NCBI GenBank assembly: GCA_014529385.2
Contig: CM043958.1
Coordinates: 157,454,793-157,518,792 of the forward strand
DNA from: Adiantum capillus-veneris
Taxonomy: Eukaryota > Streptophyta > Polypodiopsida > Polypodiales > Pteridaceae
DNA length: 64,000 nt
Reading direction: 5' to 3'
Shown here: positions 53,714-64,000 of the stretch, in pieces
Position numbering within the stretch: the stretch's first letter is position 1
Layout: the number at the start of each line of letters is the position of its first letter
Notes under the pieces: model-generated
The model's input: the letters and a program-made list of their open reading frames with translations, nothing else
What the model was told of the DNA's origin: nothing
The model's database searches: none
Position numbers and translations under genes: made by a program

Positions 53714-54530
53714 TTACAGGAAGGGGGAATCATTGGCGAGTTCATGCAGAGGAGATTTCTTCCCCCTTCGGTGATGTGTTATAGGTTCCCCGAGGCCAAC
53801 GACTTCCATCAAAGGAACATTTGAATCAGGGACTAACACACTTACTTCTTTGACTGGTACACTGTTTGTTGTAGGACTTGGTACATTGGTGTCCGCCTGA
53901 GGAGCTAGGAGAGAGAGTGTTACTGGCACATGTGAGTTTTGATTAGAGACCACATAGCATAGCATCGAGGTGGTAGATTCCAGCCACTGAAGCAGGTCTT
54001 TGTCAGACCCGTCAGGTGGTGGGATGGGCTGCTCAGGGTCGGGGTTGGACTGTACTGACAATGAGCTGTGATGAACCACTGGATCCATGTCCTTCGAGCT
54101 GAATTGGTTGCATGGGAAGCCAAGAGTATGTATCCACATGGCATTGTTTCCCCAATCATGAAGTGACTTAGTATGCCACAACCATGGTCTACCAATTAGC
54201 AAAGAAAATACTCCCTCCACTTGAGGAAGACTGACCACCACAAAATCCAAGCTAAATGTGAAGTCTTGTACCATCTGAGGCACCTTCTCTACTATGCCCA
54301 CAGGGTAGACTGTCCTCTGGTTTGCCAACGTAACAGTGAATGGAGCAGGGTGGGTAGGCTGCAGACCTAAGTCCAACATAGTAAATTCTGGCATCAGATC
54401 CACCATCCACTATGACGCCTGAGAATTGATGTCCAAGAATAGACACAGTGAGACAAGGACTTTTGTAGTCGGTGAGGGGAGTAGCTAGATATGAAATCAT
54501 GTAGGACTCCAAGGGTTGCTCAGGTAGGTG
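53714..54530 (-). pseudogene. Element G protease, frameshifted
   Basis: The active site GVIVDGGSDARIYYVG (about 54410) is in one frame. The remainder, LQPTHPAPFTVTLANQRTVY then VFSLLIGRPWLWH, is in the next frame, so a shift falls just after DGGS. A long Pro/Ser-rich tail leads on to 53714. Confidence 0.82.
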
Positions 54531-55780
54531 CCCGCCACTAGGCCCTGCACCAGGGTATAGAGACTGGATGATGAAAAGGGTGTCACTTCTAAAATTTGCA
54601 TCAAGTCAAAGCATGTCACTTGCTGAAAGGTGTTTTTCAAGATAGACTCTACCATAGGCTTCACTCCTTTGATTAGATCTTGCTCTGGTATCTTAAGCTT
54701 CTACAAGTCCTCTACTGCTTCCATGAAAGCACCATCAATATCTGATAGAAGAGAGGTAGGTTGGCTCTTGACACTACCTGTTGGTTTGTCAGCTACTAAG
54801 GGAGTTTGACTCATTTTTGTGAATGGAGATGAAAAAGTTGGACCACCAGGGAGGCTGAGACCAAGAGAAACTCTCTGTGCCCGTGTGAGCACACCAGCTG
54901 GCTCTTCCATTTTCTTCAACCCATCTTGAGAGGCAACTACAAGAGTGGAAGGCGGGGCCTATGGAATGGTGCTTACTGTGATGAGGTTAATCTTTGGGAA
55001 TGTAAACTCTTGCTAGTTCTGGCTTGTGCTTGTAGATGTGGATGCTCGTTGTTTTGGGCAGTCCTTACTATTGTGATCCTTAGCTTGAGGACAGTGTCGG
55101 CAAGGACGGGAGCCATCTGGCAACGGACATTTTCTCTAATAATGTCCATACTCTCCGCACTTGTAGCACAAATTTGGCCTACTGGAGAGGCGAGGTGGTC
55201 TCTGCCCTTGCTGCATGGGATCGGATGCTGACGTGTAGAAGCTTTGGGGAACTAAAGGAGTACTAGCATGATAAAAGATGGGGGATGCAAACTTGTTGTG
55301 CATACCTTGCTGCATAGCAAGTGTTGTCAGCAGAGGTGGCAATAGGTTTTGATGGCCATAGGGTGAGACCATGTTGGATGCAGGTGCTAGTCCTTGTTGG
55401 AGAGAAGGACCTAGACTTTGTTGTATTTGCCGCAATCCCTTGATATAGTAGCAATCCTTGTCTTCATGCCCAGATTTTTCGCAGAAGTGGCAATAAGCCC
55501 GAAGGGGACAGTCTTGTGGAGGATGTCCTGGAGAGCGACAAGAGCTGCACCATACCATAGCTTTAGTCTCCTTCTGAGATCGAAGCTCTTCTAGCTCTCT
55601 CTTGATTTGATCCAAGGCCTCAAAATGTGCTGGTTTCTCTTGTCTAAGAGAGATTGATTTATCTTCTTGGAGAGCGCGTTGTAGTTTTAGGGCTTCAAGT
55701 TCTGTGCACAAAGAAGTTAATGGATTAGTAGGACTTTCCGAAAACACAAAGGGAGTCTCTATGTGAGGGGGTTGGTGAAC
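54531..55780 (-). pseudogene. Element G gag C-terminal part with four zinc knuckles
   Basis: A coiled-coil-like start (LEALKLQRALQEDK, then KRELEELRSQKE) is followed by CSSCRSPGHPPQDC, CHFCEKSGHEDKDC, a Gln/Pro-rich spacer, CYKCGEYGHY-stop-RKC (the stop at 55136-55140 lies inside the third knuckle) and CRHCPQAKDHNSKDC. After that come unstructured pieces toward the protease. Four knuckles is more than in A (one), B (one) or D (two). Confidence 0.85.
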
Positions 55781-56468
55781 AACTTCCTAGCCCCCTCTAT
55801 CCTAGTAGCAACTGTGATGAACTCCTCTAGAGTGGCGTTGGGTCGAAGACTCTCTTGAAGTTTTTATTGAGAAATTTTGGGAAGCACCTTCTCTACCCAC
55901 TTCTTAACCATAAATTCATCGGGTTGCTGGGGAAGCTTGGAAACCAAAGACTTGGTTTTTGTCATAAGTTCTACAAAAGTCTCCTCTAGTTGGAGCACCA
56001 TGTTGGCCAACTCATCCAAAATCTTCTCCTAATAGTCACCTGGCCTGAATGCTGCATAAAATTGTTGTCTTAAAGCTTCCCAAGTTGCAAAATGGTTCTC
56101 TGCAAACTGGCTGTACCATTTGTCTACTAAGCCATCCAAGGTAGATGGAAAGAGTACCAAATAAGCATCCTCTCTATTAAGACCATGAACCCTACAGAGA
56201 GATACAAACCTCCTTGCATGGTCGTCAGCATCTTCTGAAGAGAGTCCTTTGAAGGTAGGGAACTTGACGTTCACCTTGGCCAAAACACTTGCAAAAGCCT
56301 CCATGGCCCCTTGCTCAGGAGCCCGTTGCTCAATAGCCTGCTGTAGCAGAATAGGAGAGAGCTTACTGGAGAAGGTGATTTGGAAGATGTGGAATCAGAT
56401 GGACGAATCGGTGATGTCGTATGTGGAGGTATGGGTGATGGGGTGGATGGACTTCTACTAGGTACCAA
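55781..56468 (-). pseudogene. Element G gag core
   Basis: Frame 56304-56029: VNVKFPTFKGLSSEDADDHA, then LVDKWYSQFAENHFATWEAL, a typical Retrotrans_gag core. It ends in a stop at about 56029-56031. The following stretch to 55781 is in broken frames but still Gag-like (MVLQLEETFVEL region). Confidence 0.82.
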
Positions 56469-56821
56469 GGGTCATCTTCTATTGTAGTACTTCAAAGGAC
56501 TCAGTAGTGCGCTTTGACGCTCAACGGACCACCTCGTATCTGTCATGCAGCGACCACCAATCCAACCAAGCTTTGGGCAAGAAAACCTTGAACTGGGCTG
56601 AAGACTGGTCTAGACTCTGCTAGACCACGCAAGTGACTAGGGCTGGACCAGGGACGAGGAGGACTAGACCAGGGACAAGGGCTGGTTGGACTAGGGCGAG
56701 AGAGGACTAGACCCGTTGGACCAGGGCGAGAGGAGAACAGTGCAAGGCAAGGTAGGCGAAGCTAGATAGACCCAACTAGCTTCAAGATTTGTACCTCACA
56801 GAGAGTGAGACTTCAATTGAG
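56469..56821 (-). other. Element G leader
   Basis: Untranslated region between the primer site and gag. It shows repeats of GACTAGACCAGGGAC / GGACCAGGGCGAGAG type at about 56640-56740. No ORF. Confidence 0.55.
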
Positions 56822-56842
56822 GTCCCACCATGATCGCCAAAA
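56822..56842 (-). other. Element G primer binding site (probable)
   Basis: Minus-strand TGGCGATCATGGTGGGAC lies three bases inside the LTR end. It has the required TGG start (complement of a tRNA CCA end). I cannot say which tRNA. Confidence 0.6.
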
Positions 56843-57502
56843 TGAGAGTACCTGTAGGGCAGATAGTGTGTTGTACTCTCTACAGTGGGTGCTCCTCAGT
56901 GCAATATAAATAACAATCTCATTCAAAACACACTGAAAACAGGAAACAATAGACAACAACTGAGCTCACAGAGACACAACAACAGCAGTAGACCACAGCA
57001 AATGACTCGACTATCTCAAAGAACTGATACAGACTTTGGCGTGGCCGCACACTCAGCTCCAGCCCAGGACTCTCAGCTACAATGGGGTGTCGAGGCACAG
57101 AGGCTCAGATGTGCAGGGATAGTGAAGACGTGTTATGTGTATAGACTCACTCTAGACGACTACGTAAAGATAATCATGACCAAACCGCTACTACTCATAT
57201 ATACAACCATAAAGAGCCACCAACGGCTCATAATGACAACATCTAAGTCTATCTCCATTGAGTAGTGGTGTTGACCTGGCCATAATGTCCACTGGACCAC
57301 CGTATCCCTGCCACGTGTCACTGCCCAGCGAGTCCCGTCCAGAGTGGACCGACCAACCAAAGACCAACTGCAAAGTCCAAACTGTACTAACTGTCGTGTG
57401 AAAGTGACATTGTAGCCTGCTACAGTGCATCATGCATACCTGCTTTCCACTGCACAAAGTTTGAACCATCAAACTTTGTATGGAAAAGCGCAAACCCTAA
57501 CA
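56843..57502 (-). repeat. Element G 5' LTR (660 bp)
   Basis: On the minus strand it starts TGTTAGGGTTTGCGC at 57502 and ends GGTACTCTCA at 56843. A TATA-like ATATATA lies at 57197-57203. Most of its middle is repeated at 46436-46715. Confidence 0.88.
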
Positions 57503-57593
57503 ATGATGTACTTGCCAAATCCATGGCGATAACCTGTGACAAGATCGAGCACAAATTGATCAACTGACAATAGCCAAAGCATGGATAACTCAT
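57503..57593. other. Unassigned 91 bp between elements G and E
   Basis: No feature recognised. ATGAT (57503-57507) would be the target duplication of G, but its partner is lost. Confidence 0.4.
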
Positions 57594-58528
57594 TGTTAGC
57601 GGCTGGACACACTCAAAGGAGGATGATTGCCCGGCGGGATACTAATTTTCTTTGTAATCATTCCTTAATTGAGAAGAAACCTTCATTTCACCTTTGTAAA
57701 TAGTGGGGCTTGCAGAAGCTTCCAAATTGTATCCCATTTTTGACATTTAGACTGAGTAAATGGTTAAATTGAAACATTAGGGTTTGAGTTTGTAAGGTAT
57801 TTATACTACTTTTGACCTTAATGCAAAAAAACCCTTTTGTCATTGTTATAAGTTTTGTCTGTGTGAGTTGAGCGTACTATGTGTACGAGAGAGAGTGAGA
57901 GTTTATCTTGACGCTATGCGCGCACTGGTGGTCGGAATCAAGTGCGGAGAAGTGCAACGTGTTGCCCCTGAAGAGAGCTACACGTCAACACCTACATTGT
58001 AAGTGTACGGCCCGGCTTTGCAAGATCGATCCACGAGCTATATCTGGTGATTCGGTGAGCATACGTTGTCCATTTTTGCGTTTCAGCATATCCATGCGTT
58101 TGCAATGAGTAGAGCTACACATTAGGTACTTTAGTTTTCAGAAACGACGATCTGCACAAACCTGTTAGACATCCTATGCGATTCAGCACCGGGTGTTTAG
58201 GGTTGGGGTTTTGGGCCACGGACCTTAGGGAGAGCGACCTATTGGTGTTAATAGGGTTTCCTTCGAGTTCCGTAGCGTTTTGAGAACGTTTGATGGGTAT
58301 TTGGCTCTTGAAAGCGTTGTAGGAAATCTCCTCTTGTGTACTCTTGAAGGATGTAACTTAGACATTGGGTAGAGACCTCTGTAGGATGTAGTCAATAGTC
58401 GGTCGAGTGTAGGTTGACACCCTATGCTGGCTTCCACGTGCCTCCGGTTCGAGCTTTGTCCTTAGTTGACAAATCTTGTTAGGTGAGTTCTTGCTGTGCT
58501 GACGTCCGTCGCGGCATATCTGCCAACA
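57594..58528 (+). repeat. Element E 5' LTR (935 bp)
   Basis: Starts TGTTAGCGGCTGGACACAC and ends CTGCCAACA, with a TATA-like TATTTATACTA at 57798-57808. It is the full-length homologue of the truncated, opposite-strand D LTR at 26415-27124. A half-palindrome (AGACATCCTATGCG at 58167) occurs inside it, with a counterpart in the D LTR (about 26547-26560). Confidence 0.9.
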
Positions 58529-58547
58529 TTGGCGCCGTTTTTGGGGA
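58529..58547 (+). other. Element E primer binding site
   Basis: TTGGCGCCGTTTTTGGGGA adjoins the LTR end. It resembles the TGGCGCCGTTGCCGGGGA-type site known from Athila/Tat-group Ty3 elements. Confidence 0.88.
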
Positions 58548-59054
58548 ATGAAAACCCTAGGTAGGTGGCCGAGACTAGTCCTTGAGGATAGGGAATCTCT
58601 GGCTTGCCAGAGTCTTATTTTACATTTAGATAGTATCAGAGGGTGGGGGACTCTCTAGGTCTTAGGAGGAGTCTAGGGAGCGAGTGTCTGGCCTAGATCA
58701 TTCGACTTAGGTAGTTTTAGGTATTAGTTAAGTGTGGTGTAGAGAGTAGCAGTTGGAAAGGTAGAGGCGGTGAAAGGATAGCTTGAGAGTCCGGGGAAGC
58801 CAGGAAGCAACCGAGACACCAAAATCACCATCTCACATGATGAGTAGGAGTAGGGTAATTAGGACATCATGATTTATGATCTAGAGCACTTCATGCATGT
58901 TATATTTGTTGTTAGGCTCATCAAAGAGATGTAAAAGACGGAAAAGAGTGTTTAGAAGCTTAATTGAAGTTCAAAAGTTTCTGTGAGTATTTCTGAGAGA
59001 GCTGCAGAGCATAGGGAGTACTTGTGTCAGAAAAAAAATAAAGTTTAAGACAGT
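58548..59054 (+). other. Element E leader, first part
   Basis: About 500 bp with no ORF. Includes short inverted pieces such as CTCTGGCTTGCCAGAG (58599-58614), a 16-bp near-palindrome. Confidence 0.5.
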
Positions 59055-59938
59055 AGACATCCTACGCGTAGCATGTCTCCAAGGGGTTTTTAGTAGGGAA
59101 TTTGGGGAAACTGAGGTCACCTGTGTGTTCAGAGGGTGGGTTTCACCCTAGTAACATATAGACTTGAGTGTTTTTCCCTTATTGGATTGCTCAAAAGCTA
59201 AAAGGCGGACTCAAAAAACGTAAAAGTTCAGAAAAGGTTTAAGTTGAGAGAAATTTGCATATTTTTGCACTTGTAAGGCATATTGGCACTTGCTAAGAGC
59301 ATAGGGAAGGCAAAGTAGCAATTTAGTCTGAGAAAAGGAGCAGTAGACATTCTATGTGCAGGATGTCTACAGGGTGTTCTGGTGAGAATTTTGAAAATCT
59401 GCGTTGACCAATGTGTTTAGAAGGTAGCAATTACCCTATATTCACTTGGAAGGGGGAACTTGACCATATCTTGATAGGATTAGCTAAGCCAAAAGACGGA
59501 AATTGCCAGACATCTTACCCAAATTGGGCCCAAGGCATTATTTTAAGACCAAAACCATAGGATGTCTTCATGAGCATGATCTACATGATTTATTGAGTGC
59601 ATGACAAAGGTTTCATCTCAATTGGGTGAGAAAATTGGATTTTAAGCAGACTTTAGCATTTTTGACTGAAAAAGGCTAGAATAGCTAAAATGGGGTCTTT
59701 TGAAATCCAAACTAAAATCTAAGCATAGCATTGGTTTGCTGACATCAAGGGGAAGCTGTGGCTCAAGTTTGGGGTCAAACAGAGCACTTAGACATCCTAC
59801 GCGTAGGATGTGTTCACAATGATTTAGCACTCCAAATCCAATTGTGAGCATACCAGAGTGATCAGCACCTTCAAAGGAGTCTGTGGTTTGAATTTGGAGC
59901 AATTTTGAGTAGTTAGACATGCTACGTGTAGTATGTCT
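59055..59938 (+). repeat. Palindrome array in the element E leader
   Basis: Same 24-bp motif family as 30777-31654, starting at 59055 (one mismatch), 59345 (several), 59790 (one mismatch) and 59915 (several), plus a remnant ending at 59577. Spacings are 290, ~445 and 125 bp. Coordinates are from direct reading. Confidence 0.88.
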
Positions 59939-61009
59939 AAGGCATGATATTGAATTCAAAATCTGACTGTGGACATAGCAGGGTGTTGTATAGCCTTAGG
60001 CAAGCCTCCTAGTCAATTTTGGTCCAAATTGGAGTTGATTTGACTGGTCAAACAAGTTAGTGACCTCTACATTGCCACATAGCTAGTGTAGGTAGTTTTG
60101 AAGGTATTTTTATGCTTCTAAAAAATGGAAAGCCTATGTATTGGAAGCTATGGACCATTTATGGAAAATTCTTTGGGCCAATTTGCTAGTAAAATTCACA
60201 GTTTTTTTATCAATATTTTGGAAGTGTCTTTGTAATCAAAAGGCAATTTTGAGTGTGTTTATGGAGTTCTCACTATGTAACTCTTCCTCCTTGAGTTTTG
60301 AGGTACCTCATACCCTAAATAGCAAACAACACAAAGGCGAAAGTGATTTTCCATTCTACCAAAATCGGACTCCGTTTGAGTTACTACCATGTTATCTTCA
60401 TATTTCTAAATTTCACTCAACAAACATGGTACATTTTATTCTTAGGTCATCAAAATATAAGTGTGCCAACTTGATAGGTGTATATACCATACGAAAGACC
60501 GCATAGTGGAAGCCAATATTTTTACCGTGCAATTTTTGTACTTCATAGGGGTGTTCCAAATTGTCTTAGGAAGACATTATTTTATGTTTTTAATGCTTTC
60601 TATGCTTGAACATGAAAGTGAAGAACCAAAGTGTGTAAAGTGGAAGCATTTATAAAGATAGTGATATGTGTTTATATAAAAACATTGATGATAATTTAGT
60701 AGAATGCAAAGAATGCACCATTTTTGCTTAATTCTATGTTCAAAAGAATTTTTTTGGGCCTATAGCAACCACAAAATTCGGTCTATAAAGAGAAACTGAC
60801 TCCATGTCGGTGTGATAAGATGTCGAGGCTTACATCAAAGGCCATGATGCTAGTGTCATTTACATGAGTCAGATTGGGGTGTTTATGCTCATGCATCAAT
60901 GCTCACACATTGACATTAACCTATGGTCAATGTTCTTTATTGCAATTTTTATTTATTCATATTCTTTTATGTGGTTGTGCCAATAATATAAATAATATTT
61001 CACATGTAG
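59939..61009. other. AT-rich stretch without a recognised gene
   Basis: Short frames only (for example 60141-60506, 121 codons, Phe/Leu/Ser-rich, no known motif). Probably decayed repeat DNA. Confidence 0.5.
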
Positions 61010-61282
61010 GGATATGCATCTCTAGCTGATGATGGGGATGCCATCTATGATCAAGATGGTCATCATTCCCACACACGATATGATCGTGCAATCCAAGAGT
61101 TGCAAATGGACGTCTTGCGACAACCTTTGCCTCACATCCTTGAGAGTAAGACTCATGGTAACTATGAATTTTCCAATCATCTAATATCTTTAGTGAAAAT
61201 GTATAACCGCAGCCGCTATGGGGGATGGCATGGAAGGTCTCTTCCTAGACATGGAGAGGTTTTCAGCTTTTGGGATGCTTGA
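61010..61282 (+). other. Possible short coding remnant
   Basis: The plus-strand frame from before 61100 to 61282 is more even in codon use than its surroundings (MQMDVLRQPLPHILESKTHG, then NHLISLVKMYNRSRYGG). It has some feel of a gag-type fragment, but no motif supports a name. Confidence 0.25.
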
Positions 61283-62640
61283 TACATGATAGCTCCTTCT
61301 AGCCTTTTGCATGGAGGACATGGCCTACTCATTGCATAGAATCTACAAGTCCCACCACATTTAAAGGTGACCCTTATGTGCTTTTCTGGACCCATACATG
61401 GATGGGGTCCTTGGTATAAGTTGGTGTGCTACATCCACAACATGACCGCTTATGGCTTGTGTCTCAATAATGTAGCCTCCCTTTTAGATAGAGGCATTAT
61501 CCTACATAAATACAAAGGCTTTATGTAGATAGCATACCATATACACATCAAAACATAGCCTAATTGATAGTATTTGGGAAGGAATGCAAGAGCCAATTTC
61601 ACATTTGTGGAATTCCAAAATGGGCATGAACCAAAATATGTGGACAAAGATGTTCCAAGATACATTGTAAATGCCATTAGATCATTACATGTTGATAATG
61701 AACTATTAGTGAACTACAAATTTTGTAGGCAAAAAAGCATATCCCTCTAGATTGAATATTCACATGTGTAAACATAAACGTGCACTTGGGGGTATGCATG
61801 ATAAGGTGTACCCACTTTTAGTGGTTGCCCCCACAAAGATTGCCAAAAAATAGTCTCTTTTTTGCCACTCCTACTTACATTTGATTTTCTTGCACTTACT
61901 TTGAAGAGGCAAGGTTTGGTGGCCGCACAAAAGATGTATTTGTAAACACAATGGAAAGCACTTATCTTCAAATTTTCACACCAAAATGACACTTTTAGTG
62001 TGCAAGGACTACTCTAGTTCAACTTGTCACACCTTGCCACAACTTAAAATGTGCTTCTTTGCTTAACTTGTCCTGTTGCACATTAATTTTCTACTTGAGA
62101 AGAAATTTAACTTGATTTATTGATATTTTTTTGGATCTCTATATAATTATTATTATTCAGTTTTCTTTGTTAGAATTTACATTTACAAAAACCTAATTTT
62201 TTTAAATAAGATATCTAATGATGTATAACTTATTTTGCAAGATTCAATAATCATTGATAGAATATGGCCCAAAGAATATGACCATGAAAAAAAAAAACCT
62301 TCAATGGTTAATTTTTTTAAGATCTAGCTCAAAAAATAAAAAAGACTGCTTAGAGGATCTTGATAGAGGTTTCAAAACTAAATATTTTACATTTCCAATC
62401 ATTTTGATTTTCATGTATTTTATGACTCTTAATGTAAGGTCCTCATTGAAAAAATTATACGTCAATTTGAGCTAGGGAAAGACACTTTTCCATTGCTCTT
62501 ATTTTTTCACTTGTCCCATTCACTTGAGGTATGTCTCCTTTGGTTTGATAAAGTGCCATGCCTAGAAATTTTGACACTTGTCCATCTACCATGGTTTGGT
62601 CCTACTCTTCCAATCCTAGTTGACTAATACACCTCATACA
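61283..62640. other. No gene seen
   Basis: AT-rich sequence with only short frames, none resembling a known family. I found no LTR ends, primer sites or transposase motifs. Confidence 0.5.
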
Positions 62641-62699
62641 AGGAGGACACCACACCACCATCCCATCTCACCTTCCACATCATTGCAGTTAATAATTTG

Positions 62700-62950
62700 A
62701 CCTCAACACTTGGCTTGCCATGTCACCCTACTTTTCAACTCACCCACCACACTAAAGTGTCACCTTACATGCCACCTCACCTTAAATGGCATGTCATCCA
62801 TCACCTCACGTGCCACCTGTCTATGGTACTTGCATGGCTTGCCACATCACTTGCCACTTCACAAGCCACCAAGCATGCCACATCACCACCTCTCCAATTC
62901 ATCATCTACCTTTTTGCCACCTAATCAATCCATGCCACCATTTTGACACA
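62700..62950 (+). repeat. Degenerate TGCCAC-TCAC repeat
   Basis: Many irregularly spaced copies of TGCCAC(A/C)TCAC-like words, e.g. CATGCCACCTCACC, GTGCCACCTG, TTGCCACATCACTTGCCAC and CATGCCACATCACC, giving strong C/A bias. It ends just before a TATA box. Confidence 0.65.
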
Positions 62951-63021
62951 TCATCATATGACATGATAGATGAGGAGATCCCATCCACCACCTCATTTTT
63001 TCACCTATTAGGGAGCAAATG

Positions 63022-63029
63022 TATATAAA
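63022..63029 (+). promoter_or_regulatory. Candidate TATA box
   Basis: TATATAAA inside GTATATAAACCC, ~230 bp upstream of the start of the open frame at 63250. Good consensus, but could equally belong to an LTR. Confidence 0.45.
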
Positions 63030-63249
63030 CCCTTTTTCTTAGAGTTCACTTCATTTGTGGGTGAGTGAGTTTTGGAGCCCTTCATGCCTCATTGGTTCAA
63101 TCACTAACTATTCTAACACTCATTTTCCTAACTAAGCATGGGTTCATAGTCACAAAGGTCTCAAAAGTAGGATAGACAAGGTTCCTATCTACAAAGTTCG
63201 AAATGCGAAAGATATTTCTCTCACGTAAGAAAATAGACAGAAAGCTTGA

Positions 63250-63861
63250 GAGTCCAAGCAACACTCAAGAGCAAGACTATATACTAATGTGCCACAGGAG
63301 CCCATTACCCTCCCTACAATCAAGTATTTCAAGGTTTATCCCATTCAAGCATCTCCATATGAGTGTGACACTTCTTCTCTCCCTCTTTTGCCCACCTATT
63401 CTTGTTCATCCCCTTCCTCGATCCCTATACCATTGACCTCAATATCTACAGTCCCACTAGCAGATGCAACACCCATTGGCAAGCTCGCAGCTCCCACAAT
63501 GAGTTCCTTTGGCAAGATTGATATGGTATCGCTAACTGCAGAGCATTTTAGTAGTCCATCAATGCAGCATCGTCACCTCATTTCTTTGAGTGAATCTCCC
63601 TTTATTGCTCTTGGAGAACCCTTTGGAGTTGGCATGGAGGCAAGTGTGGACACTGTTTTAGCTTTTGAGCTTGCTCTTTTGTTGATAGGGTACTCACTTA
63701 ATGCAGCAGATTGTAGATATTGTGTAGGCTTCATTGTAGAGATGTACTTCAATGACATCGATCTTGCCTCACCTACTCAGGTGCTTGAGCATTTGTTGCA
63801 ACACCCTTGTTTCATTGAGGCTTGTAGAGCTATTGAGATCCATAGTCCAAGGACCCATTGA
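63250..63861 (+). CDS. Unknown ORF, 204 codons open
   Basis: The frame is open from after a TGA at 63247-63249 to the stop TGA at 63859-63861. There is no ATG near its 5' end; the first in-frame ATG is about 70 codons in (MSSFGKIDMVSL), so the real start or an upstream exon is unclear. The N-terminal half is Pro/Ser/Thr-rich. The C-terminal half looks globular (FELALLLIGYSLNAADCRYC, then VLEHLLQHPCFIEACRAI). No recognised domain. It could be a retroelement fragment or part of a host gene. Confidence 0.35.
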   Translation, partial: ESKQHSRARLYTNVPQEPITLPTIKYFKVYPIQASPYECDTSSLPLLPTYSCSSPSSIPIPLTSISTVPLADATPIGKLAAPTMSSFGKIDMVSLTAEHFSSPSMQHRHLISLSESPFIALGEPFGVGMEASVDTVLAFELALLLIGYSLNAADCRYCVGFIVEMYFNDIDLASPTQVLEHLLQHPCFIEACRAIEIHSPRTH

Positions 63862-64000
63862 CCATGACAATAGTAGTAGATAGTTTCAGTTGCTCCTACA
63901 TTGCATTATCCATTAGAGGTGCTAGGGAAGCACTTGTACCTCATCACACACTAACTACAACAGTGGAAACTACATCCATCACAAGTATTTCTTGAGCCAC
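63862..64000. other. Window end, no feature
   Basis: Nothing recognised in the last 139 bases. Confidence 0.4.

Larger units (their letters stand above)
46436..57502 (-). mobile_element. Element G: Tat/Athila-like Ty3 element with four zinc knuckles and third ORF
   Basis: On the minus strand, from right to left: 5' LTR (56843-57502), primer site, gag, protease, RT, RNase H, integrase, a GA/G-rich spacer, a third ORF and a partial 3' LTR (46436-46735). All coding regions carry stops or frameshifts. No target duplication can be matched because the left LTR is truncated. Confidence 0.85.
57594..60000 (+). mobile_element. Element E: 5' end of a Tat/Athila-like element
   Basis: LTR, primer site and a leader with the palindrome family. 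No gag, pol or 3' LTR is recognised downstream, so it is either truncated or continues as an unrecognisable non-coding internal region. The right boundary is a guess. Confidence 0.65.

Noticed and set aside
58529-58547. Possible tRNA gene near TTGGCGCCG
   Set aside because: Only the primer-site complement is present. There is no cloverleaf or box A/B arrangement.
60141-60655. Two short overlapping frames as a gene
   Set aside because: Hydrophobic low-information translations without motif. Frames this short arise often by chance in AT-rich DNA.

Overview
The window is repeat-dense DNA from a large-genome plant nucleus. The support is plant-type Ty3 and Ty1/copia retrotransposons with initiator-tRNA-Met primer sites, a Tat/Athila-like primer site, a plant hAT transposase relic, nested insertions with 5-bp target duplications, and no convincing host gene. 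A gymnosperm or fern would fit the nesting depth, but nothing seen fixes the species.

Layout. (1) 1-3088 and 20368-about 25105 (+): element A, an old, broken Ty3 element. It has gag, protease, RT, RNase H and integrase, followed by an extra third ORF. (2) Element C, a decayed Ty3 element (3089-20367), sits inside A at the start of RT. (3) Element B (4207-13380), a very young Ty3 element of the same family as C, sits inside C's 5' LTR. B has near-identical LTRs, a perfect TAAAT duplication and one uninterrupted 1649-residue Gag-Pol. (4) 25122-26412 (-): a hAT transposase relic. (5) 26415-46435 (-): element D, a Tat/Athila-like Ty3 element with a coiled-coil third ORF, a spacer holding 24-bp palindromes every ~285 bp, and an integrase with a duplicated zinc domain. 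A copia element H (35632-40854, +, duplication AGATC) is inserted in its RT just after the catalytic YMDD. (6) 46436-57502 (-): element G, a third Tat/Athila-like element with four gag zinc knuckles, a G-rich spacer and its own third ORF. (7) 57594-about 60000 (+): the 5' LTR, primer site and palindrome-bearing leader of element E, whose LTR is of the same family as D's. (8) 60000-64000: mostly unrecognised AT-rich DNA, with a TGCCAC-type repeat, a TATA box and one unknown ORF at the right end.

Working picture. B is the only element that looks able to encode its own replication proteins. A, C, D, G and H carry stops, frameshifts or lost catalytic residues. The most interesting material is the shared third ORF of A, D and G, the palindrome arrays associated with the D/E LTR family, and the doubled HHCC domain of D integrase. 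All calls come from reading the sequence; no database search was run.
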